From: CAYJHC01 sp964370075
Lineage (GTDB): Bacteria > Bacillota > Clostridia > Peptostreptococcales > Anaerovoracaceae
Reading direction: 5' to 3'
DNA length: 10,148 nucleotides
Assembly: GCA_964370075.1 (NCBI GenBank)
Contig: CAYJHC010000073.1
Coordinates: forward strand, 1 to 10,148
Shown here piece by piece: positions 7,411-10,148 of the stretch (positions are counted from its first letter, which is position 1; the number at the start of each line of letters is the position of its first letter). Below the pieces are notes generated by a model. The model was given only the letters and a program-made list of their open reading frames with translations. It ran no database searches and was not told the DNA's origin. The position numbers and the translations under genes were made by a program.

Positions 7411-7503
7411 TGCCATTACGAAACTTTATTAAACAATACTGCCAGAGCAGCAGTTCACCATACACAATTAGTTTCAGATTTATTAAAGGCTACGTATGAA
7501 GAA
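7411..7503. repeat. Imperfect dispersed repeat, copy A (possible decayed gene fragment)
   Basis: Begins 15 bp after the regulator's stop codon. Bases 7411-7449 match 10031-10068 at 30 of 39 aligned positions with one gap (core blocks TGCCATT, CGAA, CAATACTG, CAGAGCA), and weaker similarity continues to TTATTAAAG and CTACGTATGAA at 7480-7501. On the minus strand a frame reads LWQYC and, after a one-base shift, SFVMADGNSLL, paralleling LCQYC and AFAMAGSEFIL in copy B. This suggests either remnants of one protein-coding sequence or a diverged RNA element. I do not recognise the family. Confidence 0.5.
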
Positions 7504-7728
7504 AATTTTGTTTAGATTCAAAAAAATTTATAAGGTATTGTTTTATGCATTTCACTAAAACAGTTTCAAATATCCCTTACCAGTTGCTTAAACTATAGGC
7601 ATTATTCCACCTAATATCCTCTTAAATTATTTCAATTTTGAGAAAAAATATTTTCCCTCTCTATATTATTTAGTTGTAATTTCAAAGCGTAAAAAAAAGT
7701 TTGTTAAATTTTTATATATTTTATAATT
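7504..7728. other. AT-rich non-coding stretch
   Basis: This region between repeat copy A and the glutamate dehydrogenase promoter contains long A/T runs, with many stops in all frames and no clear gene. No convincing intrinsic terminator for the upstream regulator is visible in it; the best hairpin, around the AAAATATTTT palindrome near 7646-7655, is weak. Confidence 0.5.
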
Positions 7729-7758
7729 TTGACACAATTATCACTTGACTTATATATG
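7729..7758 (+). promoter_or_regulatory. Sigma-A-type promoter of glutamate dehydrogenase
   Basis: A consensus TTGACA at 7729-7734 is followed by TATATA at 7751-7756 (16-bp spacer) or TATATG at 7753-7758 (18-bp spacer). Transcription would start near 7763-7766, leaving a leader of about 90 nt. The upstream A/T tracts (7690-7728) resemble an UP element. A TTGACT at 7746 is a competing -35 but lacks a good -10. Confidence 0.65.
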
Positions 7759-7769
7759 CTCAAGTGATA
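7739..7769. promoter_or_regulatory. Perfect 10-bp inverted repeat flanking the gdh -10 box (candidate operator)
   Basis: TATCACTTGA (7739-7748) and TCAAGTGATA (7760-7769) are exact reverse complements separated by 11 bp. The -10 element of the predicted promoter lies in the spacer, so a dimeric protein bound here would cover the promoter core. The right arm overlaps TGATAG (7765-7770), which can alternatively pair with CTATCA (7778-7783), forming a small hairpin at the start of the transcript. Confidence 0.6.
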
Positions 7770-7781
7770 GTATTTAGCTAT

Positions 7782-7794
7782 CATATGCACAAAA
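7782..7794 (+). promoter_or_regulatory. CATATGCACAAAA motif, copy 2 (candidate regulator site)
   Basis: Identical to the 13 bases at 5736-5748 in the regulator/permease divergent region. Here it lies about 20 bp downstream of the predicted gdh transcription start and 59 bp before the start codon, a position that would suit a roadblock repressor or an mRNA-level element more than an activator. Confidence 0.4.
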
Positions 7795-7852
7795 TATTGT
7801 AAGTTATTTTGAGTTATAAATTATATTTTAAAAAACTAAAGGAGAGATAAAA

Positions 7853-9193
7853 ATGGGTAAGTTAATACAACCTTACATTGACGCAGCAAAAGCTAAAAAC
7901 CCTCACGAGCCAGAATTTCTGCAAGCAGTTGAAGAAGTTCTAGAGTCACTAGAGCCAGTTCTAGAAAAATACCCTGCTTTCGTAGAAGCAGGTATCGTTG
8001 AGAGACTAATTGAGCCAGAAAGAGGAATTAGTTTCAGAGTAGCTTGGGTAGACGATAATGGTAAAGTACAAGTAAATAGAGGCTACAGATACCAATTCAA
8101 CAGCGCTATTGGACCTTACAAAGGTGGTTTAAGATTTGCGCCAAGTGTATACTCAGGAATTATCAAATTCTTAGGATTTGAGCAAATTTTCAAGAACAGC
8201 TTAACTGGACTTCCTATTGGAGGTGGTAAAGGTGGAGCAGATTTCGATCCAAATGGAAAATCAGACGGAGAAATCATGAGATTCTGTCAAGCATTCATGA
8301 ACGAGCTATATAGACACATCGGACCTGAAACAGATATCCCTGCTGGAGACTTAGGTGTTGGAGCTAGAGAAATCGGTTACATGTTTGGCCAATACAAAAA
8401 AATCGTAAACAGATACGAAGGAGTTCTTACTGGTAAAGGTCTAAGCTACGGCGGACTTTATGGAAGATCAGAAGCGACTGGATACGGAATCGTATACTTT
8501 GCAAACGCAATGCTAAATGCATGTGGAGAAACTCTACAAGGAAAAACTGTTGCTCTTTCAGGTTTCGGAAATGTAACTTGGGGAACTGCAGAAAAATTAG
8601 AAGAGCTTGGTGCTAAAGTAGTTACTATCTCAGGCCCAGACGGATACATCTATGACGAAGATGGAATTAGCGGTGAAAAGGTTCAATACCTATTAGACCT
8701 AAGAGCTTCAGGAGAAAACATCTGTGAGCCATTCGCTAAGAAGTACCCTTCAGCTAAGTTCTTTGCTGGTCAAAGACCTTGGGGCGTAAAAGCTGACCTT
8801 TATATCCCATGCGCAACTCAAAACGAAATCAGACTTGAAGACGCTAAAGAAATCGTTGCAAATGGTGCTAAATTCGTTTGTGAAGGTTCTAATATGGCTT
8901 CAACTAACGAAGCGATTGCATACTTACAAGAAAACGGCATGATAGTAGGCCCATCTAAAGCTGCTAATGCTGGTGGTGTAGCTTGCTCTTGTATCGAAAT
9001 GGGACAAAACTCAGGAAAAACTGTATTCTCTTCAGAAGATGTACACAAGCAACTTGAGACTATCATGGTTGGTATTCACGATAGCTGTAAGAAAGCTTCA
9101 GAAGATTATGGATTCGGTTATAACCTAGTAGCTGGTGCAAACATTGCAGGATTCCTAAAAGTTGCTGACGCTATGATGGCACAAGGGGTTTAA
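7853..9193 (+). CDS. gdhA: Glutamate dehydrogenase, clostridial hexameric type (probably NAD-dependent)
   Basis: Interconverts glutamate and 2-oxoglutarate plus ammonia; a cytoplasmic hexamer. The 446-residue protein aligns almost end to end with the Clostridium symbiosum enzyme. Visible active-site features are the GPYKGGLRF block (K90), K114, the GGGKGGADFDPNGK block (catalytic K126) and PAGDLGVG (D166). The nucleotide-binding fold has GFGNV (237-241). The GPDGYIYD segment (261-268) is that of the NAD-dependent C. symbiosum enzyme rather than the serine-rich segment of NADP-dependent E. coli GDH, so NAD use and a catabolic role in glutamate fermentation are favoured but not proven. AAAGGAGAG six bases before the ATG fixes the start. 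Codon use looks more selected than in the neighbouring genes, as expected for an abundant enzyme. It has its own promoter with an operator-like repeat, and a hairpin terminator follows. Confidence 0.97.
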   Translation: MGKLIQPYIDAAKAKNPHEPEFLQAVEEVLESLEPVLEKYPAFVEAGIVERLIEPERGISFRVAWVDDNGKVQVNRGYRYQFNSAIGPYKGGLRFAPSVYSGIIKFLGFEQIFKNSLTGLPIGGGKGGADFDPNGKSDGEIMRFCQAFMNELYRHIGPETDIPAGDLGVGAREIGYMFGQYKKIVNRYEGVLTGKGLSYGGLYGRSEATGYGIVYFANAMLNACGETLQGKTVALSGFGNVTWGTAEKLEELGAKVVTISGPDGYIYDEDGISGEKVQYLLDLRASGENICEPFAKKYPSAKFFAGQRPWGVKADLYIPCATQNEIRLEDAKEIVANGAKFVCEGSNMASTNEAIAYLQENGMIVGPSKAANAGGVACSCIEMGQNSGKTVFSSEDVHKQLETIMVGIHDSCKKASEDYGFGYNLVAGANIAGFLKVADAMMAQGV

Positions 9194-9238
9194 TCTTATT
9201 TTAGAGATTCTAAACCTTGAGAAAAATTGAAAAATCAA

Positions 9239-9267
9239 TTGTTTTTAGAACGGTCATGTGTTATACT
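9239..9267 (+). promoter_or_regulatory. Possible promoter for the acetate transporter, embedded in the gdh terminator
   Basis: TTGTTT (9239-9244), 17-bp spacer, TATACT (9262-9267). The -10 box is in the loop of the terminator hairpin, and the left hairpin arm fills most of the spacer. It would start transcription near 9274, about 40 nt before the transporter ATG. Confidence 0.45.
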
Positions 9268-9287
9268 ATGACCGTTCTATTTTTTAT
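9246..9287 (+). terminator. Intrinsic terminator after glutamate dehydrogenase
   Basis: TAGAACGGTCAT (9246-9257) and ATGACCGTTCTA (9268-9279) form a perfect 12-bp stem with a 10-nt loop, followed by TTTTTTATT. It is 52 bp past the gdh stop codon. It may fully end gdh transcripts or allow partial read-through into the transporter 26 bp beyond. The same repeat could act as a DNA operator because it brackets a promoter-like -10 box. Confidence 0.8.
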
Positions 9288-9312
9288 TATCGACTTTAAA
9301 AGGGGGAAAAAA

Positions 9313-9921
9313 ATGTCACACAATTCACACTCGTTAGCTAATCCTACACCAATAGGGCTTTTCGGACTAGCAATGGTAACTTTCGTTGCTTCATCTGCAA
9401 AATTAGGGCTAACTGACGGATCATCATTAATAATTCCATGGGCAATTTTTCTAGGTTCTGCAGCCCAACTATACGCATCAATCGTAGATGCTAAACTAAA
9501 CAATACGTTTGGAGCCACTGCCTTCGCAGGATATTCTTTTTTCTGGTTCTCAGTAGCAATGACATGGGCTATTCAAAACGGCATGTTTGGTGCAGAAATG
9601 CAAGCTAATGCTGACGTACACCAAATCGGATTTGCATATGTTGGATATTTAATATTCTCTTTATATATGACAATTGGCGCGTTAACTACAAACAAGAACT
9701 TATTCTTTATATTCGTCCTAATCGACTTCCTATTTATTGGCTTAGCTCTAAGCACTTTCGGAATAATGGAGCATGAAATGCATATGCTAGCAGCTTATAC
9801 TGAGTTTGCAATTGCTTTGCTAGGTTTCTATGGTTCAGCTTCATCTGTATTAGAGACCACCTACGGAAGAGTAATCCTACCTGTTGGATCAGCATTTATT
9901 AAACTAAAACCAAAAGCATAA
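9313..9921 (+). CDS. Acetate uptake transporter family protein (GPR1/FUN34/YaaH, SatP-like)
   Basis: Small integral membrane protein of 202 residues with six predicted hydrophobic segments, matching the SatP/YaaH family that moves acetate or succinate, probably with protons. Family marks are the N-terminal NPTPIGLFG (10-18; SatP has NPAPLGLMG), NTFGATAFAGYSFFW (64-78; SatP NTFGLTAFTSYGSFW) and YGRVILPVG near the C-terminus (184-192; SatP FGRTVLPIG). The frame extends back to an ATG at 9217, but that would translate the terminator hairpin and lacks a good ribosome site; AGGGGG six bases before the ATG at 9313 and the family N-terminus favour the shorter start. It lies 119 bp after gdh on the same strand. 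Direction of flow here could be acid export from fermentation or uptake; this is not determined by sequence. Confidence 0.9.
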   Translation: MSHNSHSLANPTPIGLFGLAMVTFVASSAKLGLTDGSSLIIPWAIFLGSAAQLYASIVDAKLNNTFGATAFAGYSFFWFSVAMTWAIQNGMFGAEMQANADVHQIGFAYVGYLIFSLYMTIGALTTNKNLFFIFVLIDFLFIGLALSTFGIMEHEMHMLAAYTEFAIALLGFYGSASSVLETTYGRVILPVGSAFIKLKPKA

Positions 9922-9963
9922 TTTCAATCGCATTAGAATTTTAACAAAAAAAATAAGAACAAA

Positions 9964-10000
9964 AAATAACGGAGTAAGATATAATCTTACTCCGTTATTT
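9964..10000. terminator. Strong bidirectional terminator downstream of the transporter
   Basis: Perfect 17-bp inverted repeat (arms 9964-9980 and 9984-10000) with a 3-nt apparent loop, 42 bp after the transporter stop. On the plus strand it ends TTATTT followed by ATATT, a modest tract. On the minus strand it ends TTATTTTTTTGTTC, a better U tract, so it probably also serves transcription arriving from the right. Confidence 0.85.
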
Positions 10001-10022
10001 ATATTAGCTTGCTAATATAAAT
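9997..10022. repeat. Second AT-rich palindrome overlapping the terminator
   Basis: ATTTATATTAGC (9997-10008), TT, GCTAATATAAAT (10011-10022): perfect 12-bp arms. Its left arm overlaps the last four bases of the preceding terminator stem, so the two hairpins compete at their junction in either direction of transcription. Confidence 0.6.
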
Positions 10023-10030
10023 TCGCTACC

Positions 10031-10135
10031 TGCCATTGCGAAGGCTACTGAGCAATACTGGCAGAGCATACAATCCTATAAATAATCGAAACTAAGTCTT
10101 CTAAAGATTATTTATACAATCTACTTATGAAAAAG
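10031..10135. repeat. Imperfect dispersed repeat, copy B (possible decayed gene fragment or RNA element)
   Basis: Homologous to 7411-7503. In this copy CTGCCATTGC (10030-10039) can pair with GCAA and TGGCAG (10052-10055, 10059-10064), a hairpin that copy A has lost. On the minus strand an ATG at 10069 opens a 21-codon frame reading LCQYCSVAFAMAG, with stop at 10004-10006 inside the neighbouring palindrome. A preceding frame (EDLVSIIYRI) would join it after a two-base shift, which argues for a broken longer gene. The right end (AAAAAGCCTCC, 10130-10140) looks like the first arm of another terminator cut off by the window. Confidence 0.5.
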
Positions 10136-10148
10136 CCTCCTAGATTTC

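Noticed and set aside
9217..9312. Upstream extension of the transporter to an ATG at 9217
   Set aside because: It would translate the gdh terminator hairpin, starts 23 bp after the gdh stop without a good ribosome site, and adds 32 residues before the family's usual N-terminus.
10004..10069. 21-codon minus-strand ORF as a functional small gene
   Set aside because: The ribosome site is weak (AGGA only 4 nt away), the stop falls in a palindrome, an apparent longer frame is broken just upstream, and the homologous copy at 7411-7449 is frameshifted.
1..10148. CRISPR array, tRNA or rRNA genes, intact insertion sequence, phage or toxin-antitoxin genes
   Set aside because: No regularly spaced direct repeats, cloverleaf or rRNA-like stretches, transposase or phage-type frames were seen on either strand.

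Overview
The window looks like a chromosomal segment from a low-GC, amino-acid-fermenting anaerobe of the Firmicutes (Clostridia/Tissierellia-like). Support comes from the AT-rich DNA, strong AGGAGG-type ribosome sites, an aldehyde:ferredoxin oxidoreductase (a tungsten-pterin enzyme of anaerobes) and a glutamate dehydrogenase closely resembling the clostridial NAD type. I cannot name the species. No rRNA, tRNA, CRISPR array or intact mobile element is visible.

Left half, minus strand, read right to left. A CodB-like NCS1 permease (5622..4363), a DUF917 / S-methyl-thiohydantoin desulfurase-like protein (4168..3068) and an M20 metallopeptidase of the PepV type (2973..1717) form a uptake-and-breakdown block ending at a strong hairpin terminator (1640-1683). 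A separate promoter (1512-1541) then drives an aldehyde:ferredoxin oxidoreductase that runs off the left edge. Its long leader holds what looks like a molybdenum/tungsten cofactor (Moco/Tuco) riboswitch. The 3' strand of the aptamer's closing helix also forms the first strand of an intrinsic terminator, so the predicted logic is cofactor-ON.

Centre. A PucR-family regulator (5854..7395, plus strand) is transcribed divergently from the permease, the usual arrangement for a local activator of a nitrogen-compound catabolic cluster. The shared 230-bp intergenic region holds a good promoter for the regulator and a 13-bp motif that recurs exactly in the leader of the glutamate dehydrogenase gene about 2 kb away.

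Right half, plus strand. Glutamate dehydrogenase (7853..9193) has a strong promoter whose -10 region sits between the arms of a perfect 10-bp inverted repeat. A GPR1/FUN34/YaaH-type acetate transporter (9313..9921) follows. Between them is a 12-bp perfect hairpin with a T tract that acts as a terminator on its face, yet its loop is a TATACT box correctly spaced from TTGTTT, so the transporter's promoter may lie inside the terminator.

Two imperfect copies of a roughly 100-nt sequence lie downstream of the regulator and downstream of the transporter. They may be decayed fragments of one gene or an RNA element; I do not recognise them.

Taken together, the genes fit peptide, amino-acid or cyclic-amide (hydantoin/thiohydantoin-like) fermentation: import, ring or amide opening, peptide hydrolysis, glutamate deamination, aldehyde oxidation to acids and acid movement across the membrane. 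The exact substrate of the permease/DUF917/M20 block is not determined by the sequence.
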